Source: Pseudolabrys sp. | GTDB lineage: Bacteria > Pseudomonadota > Alphaproteobacteria > Rhizobiales > Xanthobacteraceae | Direction: 5' to 3' | Assembly: GCA_019635575.1 (NCBI GenBank) | Contig: JAHBZF010000005.1 | Span: 1 to 61,230, forward strand | DNA: 61,230 bases | Part shown: piece by piece, positions 34,153 to 41,643 of the stretch | How positions within the stretch are numbered: position 1 is the first letter of the stretch | How the letters are laid out: each line of letters opens with the position of its first letter | Position numbers and translations under genes: made by a program | The notes under the pieces: generated by a model | Databases searched by the model: none | What the model was told of the DNA's origin: nothing | What the model saw: the letters and a program-made list of their open reading frames with translations, nothing else

Positions 34153-34689
34153 ATGTCCGATCTCCGTGCCGCTGGCGCTCTTTCGCCGCCCGAGAATGCC
34201 GCGCTGGCGGTGGCTGCCGGGGCGGCGCTGACGCTGATCGGCGCCTGGATCTTCCAGTACGGGTTCGGCTATCCGCCGTGTCCGCTGTGTCTGGAACAGC
34301 GGTACGCCTATTATTTTGCGGTGCCGCTCGGCGTGATGCTGTGGCTCGGCCTGAATTATGGCGCGCGACGGCGGGTGCTGGTGGCGGGTTTCGCCGCGCT
34401 GGCGCTGGCCTTCCTGTGGAACGCCGGGCTCGGCGCCTATCATTCCGGGGTCGAATGGCGGTTCTGGCCGGGGCCGTCGGATTGCTCGGGTTCGCTCGGA
34501 CAGCTCGGCGGGCCGGGCGGCTTGCTTGAGCAATTGCAGAACACCCGCGTTGTCCGCTGCGACGAAGCGGCCTGGCGCTTTCTCGGTTTGTCGTTGGCGG
34601 GATATAATGTCCTGATCTCGCTTGCGCTCGCGGCGCTTGCGCTCATCGGCGTTCGGGGCGTGTGGCACCGGTCCGACGAGACGGCGTGA
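34153..34689 (+). CDS. dsbB: Disulfide bond formation protein DsbB
   Basis: A 178-residue inner-membrane protein with four helices. The first periplasmic loop has Cys43 and Cys46 in PPCPLCLEQR, the quinone-proximal pair. The second loop has Cys111 and Cys136, the pair that reoxidises DsbA. It passes electrons from DsbA to ubiquinone. The ATG at 34153 follows an AT-rich stretch and excludes a spurious extension into the tRNA gene. No dsbA is nearby. Confidence 0.93.
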   Translation: MSDLRAAGALSPPENAALAVAAGAALTLIGAWIFQYGFGYPPCPLCLEQRYAYYFAVPLGVMLWLGLNYGARRRVLVAGFAALALAFLWNAGLGAYHSGVEWRFWPGPSDCSGSLGQLGGPGGLLEQLQNTRVVRCDEAAWRFLGLSLAGYNVLISLALAALALIGVRGVWHRSDETA

Positions 34690-34771
34690 GCAGCCGAGCT
34701 ACCGGGCGGCGAGTCACCGGCGAGATGTGTTGAACAGCGTTTAAGCCATCACCAGCGATCAGGAGGACGCC

Positions 34772-34888
34772 ATGGCGTCGAAGGAACAGAAGTCCAACAA
34801 AGAGAAAAAGAAACCGAAGGCCGACAAGAACAAGCAGAAGGGCAACCTCGCCCCGCATCAGCAGCGCCAGCAGGGCGGCGCGCGCTAA
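34772..34888 (+). CDS. Very small Lys/Gln-rich protein (38 aa)
   Basis: The ORF MASKEQKSNKEKKKPKADKN... ends QQRQQGGAR after 38 codons, and AGGAGG sits 6 nt before the ATG at 34772. A perfect terminator follows 10 bp after the stop. About one third of the residues are lysine, and none is aromatic, so it should be disordered and strongly basic. Good ribosome binding site, sensible codon use and its own terminator argue for a real gene. The function is unknown; nucleic acid or ribosome binding is a guess from charge. Confidence 0.75.
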   Translation: MASKEQKSNKEKKKPKADKNKQKGNLAPHQQRQQGGAR

Positions 34889-34897
34889 GACAGCAAT

Positions 34898-34928
34898 CGG
34901 GCGAAGTCGCTGACTTCGCCCGAATTGC
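34898..34928 (+). terminator. Rho-independent terminator
   Basis: CGGGCGAAGTC / GACTTCGCCCG is a perfect 11-bp stem with a GCT loop, followed by AATTGCTTTT. It ends the small Lys-rich gene. Confidence 0.85.
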
Positions 34929-35165
34929 TTTTAACGTGAGGTTGTTGCCTCAAAACGATCACGGCCACGAAAGACAGGGCGCGGGTACATCCGCCGTCGC
35001 CGCAATCTCGTGGCCGTTCTCACAGGTCGGTTGGTAAAACGACCCGCCAGCGGAGCCGGGGGAAGCTCAACGCCGTTGAAGCCCATATGGGGACGATCCG
35101 GCGGAGCGCAAGGGGCGGTGCGGCTGGTGCTTCTGCGAGCGGGAATCACAGCAAATGGCCCGAAA
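34929..35165. other. Non-coding gap with nested inverted repeats
   Basis: No convincing ORF is present. GAGG-TTGTTG-CCTC (34938-34951) forms a small hairpin. ACGGCCACGA at 34961-34970 is a perfect inverted repeat of TCGTGGCCGT at 35008-35017, enclosing GCGG-GTACAT-CCGC. The nested layout suggests a structured RNA or the 3' end of the HNH gene transcript. I recognise no Rfam-type family. Confidence 0.35.
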
Positions 35166-35735
35166 TCAAGGCTCCAGTTCGCTATCCCAGTACAGATAAT
35201 CGACCCAGCTTTCGTGCAGATAGTTGGGCGGAAACAGCCGGCCGTTGCGGTGCAGGTGGTGCACCGTCGGCTGGAACGGCTGCTGCGACGGCCACATCTT
35301 CGCTTCGTCGACGGTCTTGCTGCCCTTGCGCAGATTGCAGGGCGAGCAGGCGGCGATGACATTGTGCCAGGTGGTGGTGCCGCCGCGCGAGCGCGGGATC
35401 AGGTGGTCGAAGGTCAAGTCGTCCGGCGAACCGCAGAACTGGCACGAGAACTTGTCGCGCAGGAAAACATTGAAGCGGGTGAAGGCCGGATAGAGCGACG
35501 GCTTCACATAGGTCTTGAGCGAGACCACGCTCGGCAGCTTCATCGCCGTGGTCGGGCTGCGCACCGCCGTCTCGTATTCGGCGACGATGTTCACGCGATC
35601 AAGGAACACCGCCTTGATCGTGTCTTGCCAGGACCACAGCGACAGCGGGTAGTAGCTGAGGGGGCGAAAGTCGGCGTTCAGGACAAGGGCGGGGAAGCCG
35701 TTTGTCGCAACACCGCTGGTCGAAACAGCGTTCAT
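35166..35735 (-). CDS. HNH endonuclease family protein
   Basis: A 189-residue protein. Residues 1-90 (FPALVLNADFRPLSYYPLSLW, DTIKAVFLDRVNIVAEY) are typical of the bacterial HNH proteins widely conserved in Alphaproteobacteria. The nuclease core has CQFCGSPDDLTFDHLIPRS with a CxxC pair and the catalytic His, then WHNVIAACSPCNLRKG with the Asn and second cysteine pair for zinc. Wide conservation suggests a housekeeping DNA role rather than phage defence. The start could also be a TTG at 35753, which has GGATGGGG upstream. It is divergent from the ECF sigma gene. Confidence 0.87.
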   Translation of the reverse strand: MNAVSTSGVATNGFPALVLNADFRPLSYYPLSLWSWQDTIKAVFLDRVNIVAEYETAVRSPTTAMKLPSVVSLKTYVKPSLYPAFTRFNVFLRDKFSCQFCGSPDDLTFDHLIPRSRGGTTTWHNVIAACSPCNLRKGSKTVDEAKMWPSQQPFQPTVHHLHRNGRLFPPNYLHESWVDYLYWDSELEP

Positions 35736-35893
35736 CGAAACATGGGCGTTCAAGCAAACCCCATCCGTACGGGCCGGCCCGGTCGCCGACCGATTCCCGC
35801 AACAGTCTACAGTCAGCATGACCGGGGTGTGAAGGCGGTTGCTCCGGCTCCTCCCAGGGCGTTGGATGGGACCAAGGTTGCGGTCAAAAAGCC

Positions 35894-35923
35894 GGGAACC
35901 TCTGCCGCCGGGCTGCATCCAAG
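35894..35923 (+). promoter_or_regulatory. Candidate ECF sigma promoter of the sigma gene
   Basis: GGGAAC (35894-35899), 15 nt, then GCATCCAAG (35915-35923). The same two blocks with exactly the same 15-nt spacing recur before the DUF4142 gene at 36646. GGAAC is the usual -35 core of ECF sigma promoters. It sits 33 bp before the sigma start codon, which fits autoregulation. Confidence 0.65.
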
Positions 35924-35956
35924 CTTCGAGCAGAACAACAAGGCTTGAGAGACCCC

Positions 35957-36640
35957 ATGCCGTCTCCCCAGACACAACCGAATTCCACCGCCGATGCCGC
36001 GCTGGTCGCCCGGATCCGGGCCGGCGACGAGGATGCCGTCCGCGCTCTGGTCCGCCGCAATAACCAGCGGCTGTTCCGGATCGCCCGCAGCATTCTGCGC
36101 GACGATGCAGAGGCCGAGGATGCCGTGCAGGAGGCCTATGTCCGCGCCTTCACCCATCTCGACGGCTTCCGTGGCGAGGCCCTGTTGTCCACCTGGTTGA
36201 CGCGCATCGTCGTCAACGAGGCACTCGGCCGCCTGCGGTCGCGGCGGCCGACCACGCCGTGGGTGGAGGATGTTGCCACTGATGGTGATGGCCAGGTGGT
36301 GCCGTTTCCCCTGATCTCGCCGCAGCCCGATCCGGAGCGTTCCATGGCCCAGCACGAAATTCAGAGCCTTCTCGAACGCGCCATCGATGCGTTGCCCGAT
36401 CCGTTCCGCGTGGTGCTGGTCGCGCGGGTGCTCGAAGAGATGAGCATCGAGGAAACCGCCGCGCTGTTCGGCCTGCGGCCCGAAACGGTGAAGACGCGGC
36501 TGCATCGCGCGCGCGACATGCTTCGACGCGATCTCGAACAGCAACTCGGGCCGATGCTGGCGCAGAGCTTTCCGTTCGCTGGCGCGCGCTGCGAGCGTAT
36601 GGCTGAAAAAGTTGTCATGCGTCTGCGCGAATTACGCTGA
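35957..36640 (+). CDS. ECF-type RNA polymerase sigma factor
   Basis: A 227-residue sigma-70 family protein. Region 2 covers about residues 15-90 (VRRNNQRLFRIARSILRDDAEAEDAVQEAYVR, shown in part as RIARSILRDDAEAEDAVQEA). Region 4 covers about 140-190 (DPFRVVLVARVLEEMSIEE, GLRPETVKTRLHRAR). No anti-sigma gene is adjacent. It is followed by a secreted DUF4142 protein and a cupredoxin, both envelope proteins. A promoter motif identical in spacing stands before this gene and before the DUF4142 gene, so the factor probably drives itself and its neighbours in a cell-envelope or oxidative/metal stress response. Confidence 0.92.
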   Translation: MPSPQTQPNSTADAALVARIRAGDEDAVRALVRRNNQRLFRIARSILRDDAEAEDAVQEAYVRAFTHLDGFRGEALLSTWLTRIVVNEALGRLRSRRPTTPWVEDVATDGDGQVVPFPLISPQPDPERSMAQHEIQSLLERAIDALPDPFRVVLVARVLEEMSIEETAALFGLRPETVKTRLHRARDMLRRDLEQQLGPMLAQSFPFAGARCERMAEKVVMRLRELR

Positions 36641-36645
36641 TCGCC

Positions 36646-36675
36646 GGGAACCTGCCGCGCGCTGTTGCATCCAAG
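36646..36675 (+). promoter_or_regulatory. Candidate ECF sigma promoter of the DUF4142-cupredoxin genes
   Basis: GGGAAC (36646-36651), 15 nt, GCATCCAAG (36667-36675). It repeats the arrangement at 35894-35923, with CT and GCCG also shared in the spacer. It lies 60 bp before the DUF4142 start codon. Confidence 0.65.
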
Positions 36676-36735
36676 TCTCCGTGAACAGGCTGCGTCCGAT
36701 CATCGGGGTCGGCGGGCCGATCAGGGAGCGATGCG

Positions 36736-37257
36736 ATGTTGAAGATCGTGAGTGGCGCGTGCGCGGTGATGTTGCTGGGTGCCGGCGCGGCGTGGGCGCA
36801 GAGCGCCAAGCCGAATGATGCGCAGATCGCGCATATCGCCTACACGGCCGGCGAACTCGATGCCAAGGCGGGCGAGCTCGCCTTGCAAAAATCCAAGAAC
36901 AAGGAGGTGCGTGACTTCGCCACCAGCATGGTCAAGGACCACCGCGCGGTGAACGAGAAGGCGCTCGCCTTGGTCAAGAAGCTCAAGGTCACGCCGCAGG
37001 ACAACGACACCAGCAAGGCGCTGACCAAGCAGGCGACCGACAAGCAGGCCGAACTCAAGAAGCTCTCCGGCGCGGCTTTCGACAAGGCTTATGTCGCCAA
37101 CGAGGTTGCCTATCACAAGACCGTCAACGGCGCGCTGGAGCAGACGCTGATCCCGTCCGCCTCCAATGCGGAACTGAAAGAGCTGCTGCAGACCGGATTG
37201 AAGATCTTCCAGGGCCATCTGGCGCATGCCGAGCATGTCGCGGCGACGGTGAAGTAA
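36736..37257 (+). CDS. DUF4142 family secreted protein
   Basis: A 173-residue protein with a Sec signal peptide ending AAWAQS near residue 22. The mature chain is helical and charged, with AYTAGELDAKAGELALQKSK, VRDFATSMVKDHRAVNEKAL and VAYHKTVNGAL, which are the ferritin-like bundle blocks of DUF4142. Members are envelope proteins of unknown function, often linked to stress regulons. It is 23 bp before the cupredoxin gene, so both are probably one transcript from the ECF-type promoter at 36646. Confidence 0.9.
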   Translation: MLKIVSGACAVMLLGAGAAWAQSAKPNDAQIAHIAYTAGELDAKAGELALQKSKNKEVRDFATSMVKDHRAVNEKALALVKKLKVTPQDNDTSKALTKQATDKQAELKKLSGAAFDKAYVANEVAYHKTVNGALEQTLIPSASNAELKELLQTGLKIFQGHLAHAEHVAATVK

Positions 37258-37280
37258 CGCAAATCCGGGAGGGAGCAGAG

Positions 37281-37601
37281 ATGCGGACGGATATCGTGCG
37301 GCCGATCGTGCTCGGCCTGTCGCTGGGGTTCGCCACGGCGGCGTTTGCCGCGGAGACCATCGCGATCACCATGGACAAGGTTGCGTTCGCGCCGACCGCC
37401 GTGTCCGCCCGCGTCGGCGACACCATCGAATGGCGCAACGCCGATATCGTTGCGCACACGGCGACGGCGCGCGACAAGAGCTTTGATGTCAATGTGCTGC
37501 CGAACAAGACCGGCAAGCTGGTGCTGAAGAAGGCAGGAAAATTCGACTATTACTGCCGCTATCACCCGACCATGACCGGCACCATCACGGTGACGGAGTA
37601 A
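37281..37601 (+). CDS. Small periplasmic cupredoxin (type 1 copper protein)
   Basis: A 106-residue protein with a Sec signal peptide (cleavage near AAFAAE at residue 24). The mature domain has a pseudoazurin/plastocyanin-like fold with the copper ligands His59 (IVAHTA), Cys92, His95 and Met98 (YYCRYHPTM). It can carry single electrons or bind copper in the periplasm. GGGAGGGAG precedes the ATG. It closes the ECF sigma-DUF4142-cupredoxin group and converges on the hydrolase gene 3 bp away. Confidence 0.92.
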   Translation: MRTDIVRPIVLGLSLGFATAAFAAETIAITMDKVAFAPTAVSARVGDTIEWRNADIVAHTATARDKSFDVNVLPNKTGKLVLKKAGKFDYYCRYHPTMTGTITVTE

Positions 37602-37604
37602 CGT

Positions 37605-38288
37605 CTACTTCAGGCGGCGGGCCAGAAACTCGCCGCCGTGGCGCAGACCTTCCTGATCGATCCCGTGGCCGACGCCGGGCGAGACGTGCCATTCCACCGG
37701 TACGTCGAGCGCGGACAGCGCCTGCGCCGCCATGAACAGCGCCTGCACCGGGATCAATTCGTCGCGGTCGCCATGCACCAGCAGGACCGGCGGTCGCGAG
37801 CGGATGTCAATTGTGATGTCCGTCTCCTCGTCGGGCGGCAACACCAGCAGGCCGGAATAGCCGACGATCGCAGCCGGTGCGACGGCGCGGCGCAATCCGA
37901 CTTGCAGCGCCATCATCGTGCCCTGCGAGAAGCCGACCAGCGCGAGCGCCGACGGCGGCAGGTTGTGCCGTGCCAACTCCGCGTCGAGGAACGCTTCGAG
38001 CACGGGGGCTGCGGCATGTACGCCGTCCCAGCGTTCGTTCGGATCGCGGAACGTCAGCGGAAACCACTCGCGCCCCGTGGGCGACTGGCCGCACGGGCGC
38101 GGCGCGTGCGGCGAGACGAAGGCAGTGTCGGGCAGCAGTTGCTGCCAGGCGCGGCCGATATCGATCAGGTCGTTGCCGTCGGCGCCGTAGCCATGCAGGA
38201 ACACGACGAGGTTCTTGGCGCGGCCGGAGGCAGGCGCGAGGCGTGGGCCGTCGAGGCGGGGAACGTTGGTCGTGGACTGATCAGCCAT
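37605..38288 (-). CDS. Alpha/beta hydrolase, phospholipase/carboxylesterase family
   Basis: A 227-residue serine hydrolase. The nucleophile is Ser121 in GFSQG, the acid lies at Asp174 or Asp176 (VHGDRDELIP) and the base is His208 (GVGHGI). The opening VVFLHGYGADGNDL gives the oxyanion hole. This is the YpfH/LysoPLA-like family, which hydrolyses short acyl esters; the physiological substrate is unknown. CAGGAG precedes the ATG at 38288, which overlaps the end of the glycosylase gene by 8 bp, so the two are an operon. Confidence 0.9.
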   Translation of the reverse strand: MADQSTTNVPRLDGPRLAPASGRAKNLVVFLHGYGADGNDLIDIGRAWQQLLPDTAFVSPHAPRPCGQSPTGREWFPLTFRDPNERWDGVHAAAPVLEAFLDAELARHNLPPSALALVGFSQGTMMALQVGLRRAVAPAAIVGYSGLLVLPPDEETDITIDIRSRPPVLLVHGDRDELIPVQALFMAAQALSALDVPVEWHVSPGVGHGIDQEGLRHGGEFLARRLK

Positions 38289-38958
38289 TTGAAACTCCTG
38301 CAGGCGAGGTCGGCCCCACAGGCACGCCGTCGCGCTGTTTCACCGCCTTGTAATAAGCCCATAGCAGATGTGCGGCGACGCCGCGCCAGGGTCGCCACGC
38401 TTCGGCGAGCCTGGTCAGCGCCTTTGCATCAGGCCGCCGCCGCAGGTTGAAGGCGGTGCGGGCCGCTTCCTGCAAGGCGAGGTCGCCGGCGGGCCACGCA
38501 TCCGCGTGCCCGAGGCAGAACAGGAGATAGATGTCCGCGGTCCAAGGCCCGACGCCGTGCAGCTTGACGAGCGCCGCATGCGCGTCGTCGGCTGGCATCT
38601 CTCCCAGCGCATCGAGATCGATCTCGCCGCGCGCCACGGCATGGCCGAGCGCCTTCACGGTCTTGATCTTTGGCGACGACAGGCCGAGCCGTGCGAGCTT
38701 GTCGCGGCGGGCGAGACGGACCGCATCGTGGTGGAACGGATCGAAGGCGGCGGCGAAGCGGCCCCAGATGGCGGCGGCGCTGGCGACCGAGAGTTGCTGG
38801 CCCATGACGATGTGGCACAGCCCGGCGAAGCCTGCGGGTCGCCGCCGCAGCGCAAAGCTCCCGGCCCGTGCCGCCACCGGTTCCAGTCGCGGATCGGCGG
38901 CGAGCAGGGCGTCGAGGCCTGCCCGCAAGTCCGCCTCGCTGTGCAAGTATTGCGTCAT
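38281..38958 (-). CDS. DNA-3-methyladenine glycosylase II family (HhH-GPD)
   Basis: A 225-residue base excision repair enzyme. The helix-hairpin-helix is VKLHGVGPWTADIY (residues 131-144), and Asp159 in PAGDLALQEA is the catalytic aspartate of the HhH-GPD superfamily. It removes alkylated purines such as 3-methyladenine. It corresponds to the C-terminal domain of AlkA with a short N-terminal domain. It is first in a two-gene unit with the hydrolase. Confidence 0.9.
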   Translation of the reverse strand: MTQYLHSEADLRAGLDALLAADPRLEPVAARAGSFALRRRPAGFAGLCHIVMGQQLSVASAAAIWGRFAAAFDPFHHDAVRLARRDKLARLGLSSPKIKTVKALGHAVARGEIDLDALGEMPADDAHAALVKLHGVGPWTADIYLLFCLGHADAWPAGDLALQEAARTAFNLRRRPDAKALTRLAEAWRPWRGVAAHLLWAYYKAVKQRDGVPVGPTSPAGVSNG

Positions 38959-39056
38959 TTAGGACTTGTCAGAACCCTGTCGAACCCGCATCCATCCGCG
39001 AAGTCATGCCCGCCGGTCAAGCCGGTCGCTGAGGACTGAGGTTAGCCGAGCCGTTC

Positions 39057-39902
39057 ATGAGTGTGTTCCGCTTCGCCCCGTCGCCGAACGGCTATCTGCA
39101 TCTCGGCCACGCCTATTCGGCGCTGCTGAATGCGCAGGCGGCCGAGGCCGTCGGCGGGCGGCTGCTGCTGCGGATCGAGGATATCGATCCGGCGCGCTGT
39201 CGTCCGGAATTCGAGCGGGCGATTTACGACGATCTCGACTGGCTCGGGCTGCGCTTCGCGCCGCCGATCCGCCGCCAGTCGGAGCATCTCGCCGAACATC
39301 ACGCCGCGCTCGAGCGGCTGCAGCAGATGGGACTGATCTATCCGAGCTTTGAGAGCCGCGCCGACATCGCGCGGCTCGTCGCCGAGCGCGAGGAGCAGGG
39401 CGAACCATGGCCGCGCGATCCCGACGGCGCGCCGCTCTATCCGGGCACCGACAAGATGCTGTCGCCGCCGGCGCGGCAGCGCCGCATCGAGGAAGGACGA
39501 CCCTATGCGCTGCGGCTCGACATGAGCGCGGCGCTGGCGCGCGTGCCGCAACTGACCTGGCGCGAGGCGGGGCGCGAGGTTCTCGCCGATCCGGCGGCGT
39601 GGGGCGATGTGGTGCTGGCGCGCAAGGATGCACCGGTCGGCTATCATCTCGCCGTGACGATGGACGACGCCGCGCAGGGCGTCACCCATGTGGTGCGCGG
39701 CCTTGATCTCTACCACGCGACCTCGATCCACCGGCTGCTACAGGCGCTGCTCGGCCTGCCGGAACCCGCTTACCACCACCATCGGCTGATCCTCGATGAA
39801 GCGGGGGACAAACTGTCGAAATCGACGCAGGCCACCGGTCTGCGGGAACTGCGCGCCGCCGGTAAGACGCGGGCTGGTATCTACGCGATGGTCGGCCTGT
39901 AA
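39057..39902 (+). CDS. gluQRS: Glutamyl-Q tRNA(Asp) synthetase
   Basis: A 281-residue truncated glutamyl-tRNA synthetase paralogue that attaches glutamate to the queuosine base of tRNA-Asp. The class I signatures are HLGH (residues 15-18, after FAPSPNGYL) and KLSKS (residues 252-256). It has no anticodon-binding domain, as expected. The zinc-binding cysteines that follow IY in the E. coli enzyme (CxC then YxxxC) are absent: the segment reads YPSFESRADIA. Such zinc-less versions may be a lineage variant. It is followed by a histidine kinase gene after 98 bp. Confidence 0.93.
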   Translation: MSVFRFAPSPNGYLHLGHAYSALLNAQAAEAVGGRLLLRIEDIDPARCRPEFERAIYDDLDWLGLRFAPPIRRQSEHLAEHHAALERLQQMGLIYPSFESRADIARLVAEREEQGEPWPRDPDGAPLYPGTDKMLSPPARQRRIEEGRPYALRLDMSAALARVPQLTWREAGREVLADPAAWGDVVLARKDAPVGYHLAVTMDDAAQGVTHVVRGLDLYHATSIHRLLQALLGLPEPAYHHHRLILDEAGDKLSKSTQATGLRELRAAGKTRAGIYAMVGL

Positions 39903-40000
39903 CCGTCATATAGTCCCGTGCTCGCCTGAGCGGGGTTCCATCGGCGTGCTCTCGCAAGCCCTCGGGTTCCATGCCATGGTGCCGCGGGATTTGGGGCAGC

Positions 40001-41266
40001 ATGGCCAAGCGCAAGACACGATCCGGATCGACCGCGCGCCGTGGCGCGTCTGCGCGTCGCAAGGCGAAGCCGGCCAAGCCGGTCAAGACAGTGCGGGTCA
40101 AGACAGTCAAGCCGCGCGGGACAACCGCGCCGGCTCCGGCGCGCCGTGCGCCGGCCGCCATCGAAGCCTCGCTCGCGGCGATCGCTCATGACGTGCGCAC
40201 GCCGCTGACTGGCATTCTGGCCCTGGCCGAATTGCTGGCGACGTCGGACATCGGAGAGCGCGAGCGGCAATGGGCGGCGGCGATCAAGAGCGGCGCCGAG
40301 CATCTCGCCGCCATCACCTCGCTCATCATCGACGCGGTGCGCGCCGATGCGGACCAGTTGATCCTGCAAAACGACAGCTTCTCGCCGCGCCGGGTCGCGG
40401 AAGCGGCCGGCCATGCGCTTGTTGCGCGTGCCGAAACCAAGGGCGTGACCGCCTCCGTCGAGATCGCGCGCGATCTGCCGGCGATGGTCGCCGGCGATCC
40501 GTTGCGGTTGCGCGCGGCGCTGGAAAATCTCGCCGACAACGCAGTGAAATTCACGGCGGACGGCGTGGTGGCGATGCGCGTGCGCGCGGAGCCAGTGGCG
40601 CGCCAACGCGTGCGGCTGGTGTTCGAGGTGAGTGACAATGGCATCGGCCTGTCGCCGGCGGAGATCAAGCGCCTGTTCCGGCCGTTTGCGCAGGCCAGCG
40701 CGCAAGTCTCGCGCGACTATGGCGGAGCCGGTCTTGGCCTCGTCTTCGTGCGCCGCATCGCCTGGGCGATGCATGGCGATCTCACCATCGACAGCAAGCC
40801 GGGCGCGGGCAGCACGTTCCGTCTCACCGTTACGTTGCCGCGCGCCGATGTGCGGCCCGACCCGGCGACGGTGCGCCGCGCTGGCGCGCGCGGCGAGGGG
40901 ATGCGGGTGCTGTGTGTCGAGGACAATCCCTATGGCCGCGTCGTCATCAACACTATTCTTTCCGAACTCGGACACAGGGCCGATTTCGTCGAGACCGGCG
41001 AGGCGGCGGTGGTGGCGGCCGGGCGCGGTACTTACGATGCCGTGCTGATGGATGTGACGCTGACCGGCATCGACGGGCTGGAGGCGACGCGCCGCATTCG
41101 TGCGTTACCGGGTGCGTCGGGGCGCACGCCGGTGATCGGCATTTCCGGACGCAGCGAAACCGGCGATGCCGCGCGCAAAGCCGGCATGAACGATTATCTG
41201 GTCAAGCCGGTCAGTCCCGCGCGGCTGGCGCAAGCGTTGTCCGAACTCTCGTCTGCCAATCTCTGA
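40001..41266 (+). CDS. Hybrid sensor histidine kinase/response regulator without a sensor domain
   Basis: A 421-residue cytosolic protein. Residues 1-50 are a Lys/Arg/Ala/Pro-rich tail. The HisKA H-box is AIAHDVRTPLTGI with phospho-His63. The HATPase domain follows, with N box ALENLADNAVKF, G1 SDNGIGLS and G2 GGAGLGLVF (about 170-250). The C-terminal receiver starts at residue 302 (VLCVEDNPYG) with phospho-Asp351. There is no PAS, HAMP or membrane segment, so a signal may come by protein contact or the basic tail. It may relay phosphate to an Hpt protein elsewhere. GGGG precedes the ATG. Confidence 0.92.
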   Translation: MAKRKTRSGSTARRGASARRKAKPAKPVKTVRVKTVKPRGTTAPAPARRAPAAIEASLAAIAHDVRTPLTGILALAELLATSDIGERERQWAAAIKSGAEHLAAITSLIIDAVRADADQLILQNDSFSPRRVAEAAGHALVARAETKGVTASVEIARDLPAMVAGDPLRLRAALENLADNAVKFTADGVVAMRVRAEPVARQRVRLVFEVSDNGIGLSPAEIKRLFRPFAQASAQVSRDYGGAGLGLVFVRRIAWAMHGDLTIDSKPGAGSTFRLTVTLPRADVRPDPATVRRAGARGEGMRVLCVEDNPYGRVVINTILSELGHRADFVETGEAAVVAAGRGTYDAVLMDVTLTGIDGLEATRRIRALPGASGRTPVIGISGRSETGDAARKAGMNDYLVKPVSPARLAQALSELSSANL

Positions 41267-41575
41267 TCAGCGCAGCGAATACATCAAGTGTCCGGTCCAC
41301 CAGCTTGCATTGCTGGTGAGGCGGATCGCGAACAGGCCGAGCCCGGCGATCATTGCGATCCAGAACAGCGCGTTCGGTCCCTTGGTGCGCAATCCGATCA
41401 AGCCGAGGATCGCGGCGCCATCGACCACCATGTCGAGGATCATGGCGTGGCGGCTCGGATATTCGTGCGCTGGCACGAATACTCGCCACAGCAAGGTGAG
41501 AATGAGATAGGCGCACAGCAGCTTGAACATCAGGCCGCTGTGGTCTTTCTGGATCGGTGCCGGCTGGTCAGTCAT
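41267..41575 (-). CDS. Small membrane protein of unknown function
   Basis: A 102-residue protein with three predicted helices: LMFKLLCAYLILTLLWRVFV, the region around DMVVDGAAILGLIGL and ALFWIAMIAGLGLFAIRL. I do not recognise the family. Its stop abuts the stop of the convergent kinase gene. The ATG at 41575 has GGGGG upstream, which supports it over a TTG four codons earlier. Confidence 0.75.
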   Translation of the reverse strand: MTDQPAPIQKDHSGLMFKLLCAYLILTLLWRVFVPAHEYPSRHAMILDMVVDGAAILGLIGLRTKGPNALFWIAMIAGLGLFAIRLTSNASWWTGHLMYSLR

Positions 41576-41643
41576 GGTCGCCCCCAATGAGTGATCAGTG
41601 GGGGCGAGTTTATGCCACGCGGTGGGGCGGACGCCAGCGAGCG

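Noticed and set aside
33946-34668. Long N-terminal extension of the PEP carboxylase frame
   Set aside because: The extension translates through tRNA-Leu (the well-known spurious AELVDAPDSKSG text) and the dsbB antisense; a ribosome site and family start support 33945.
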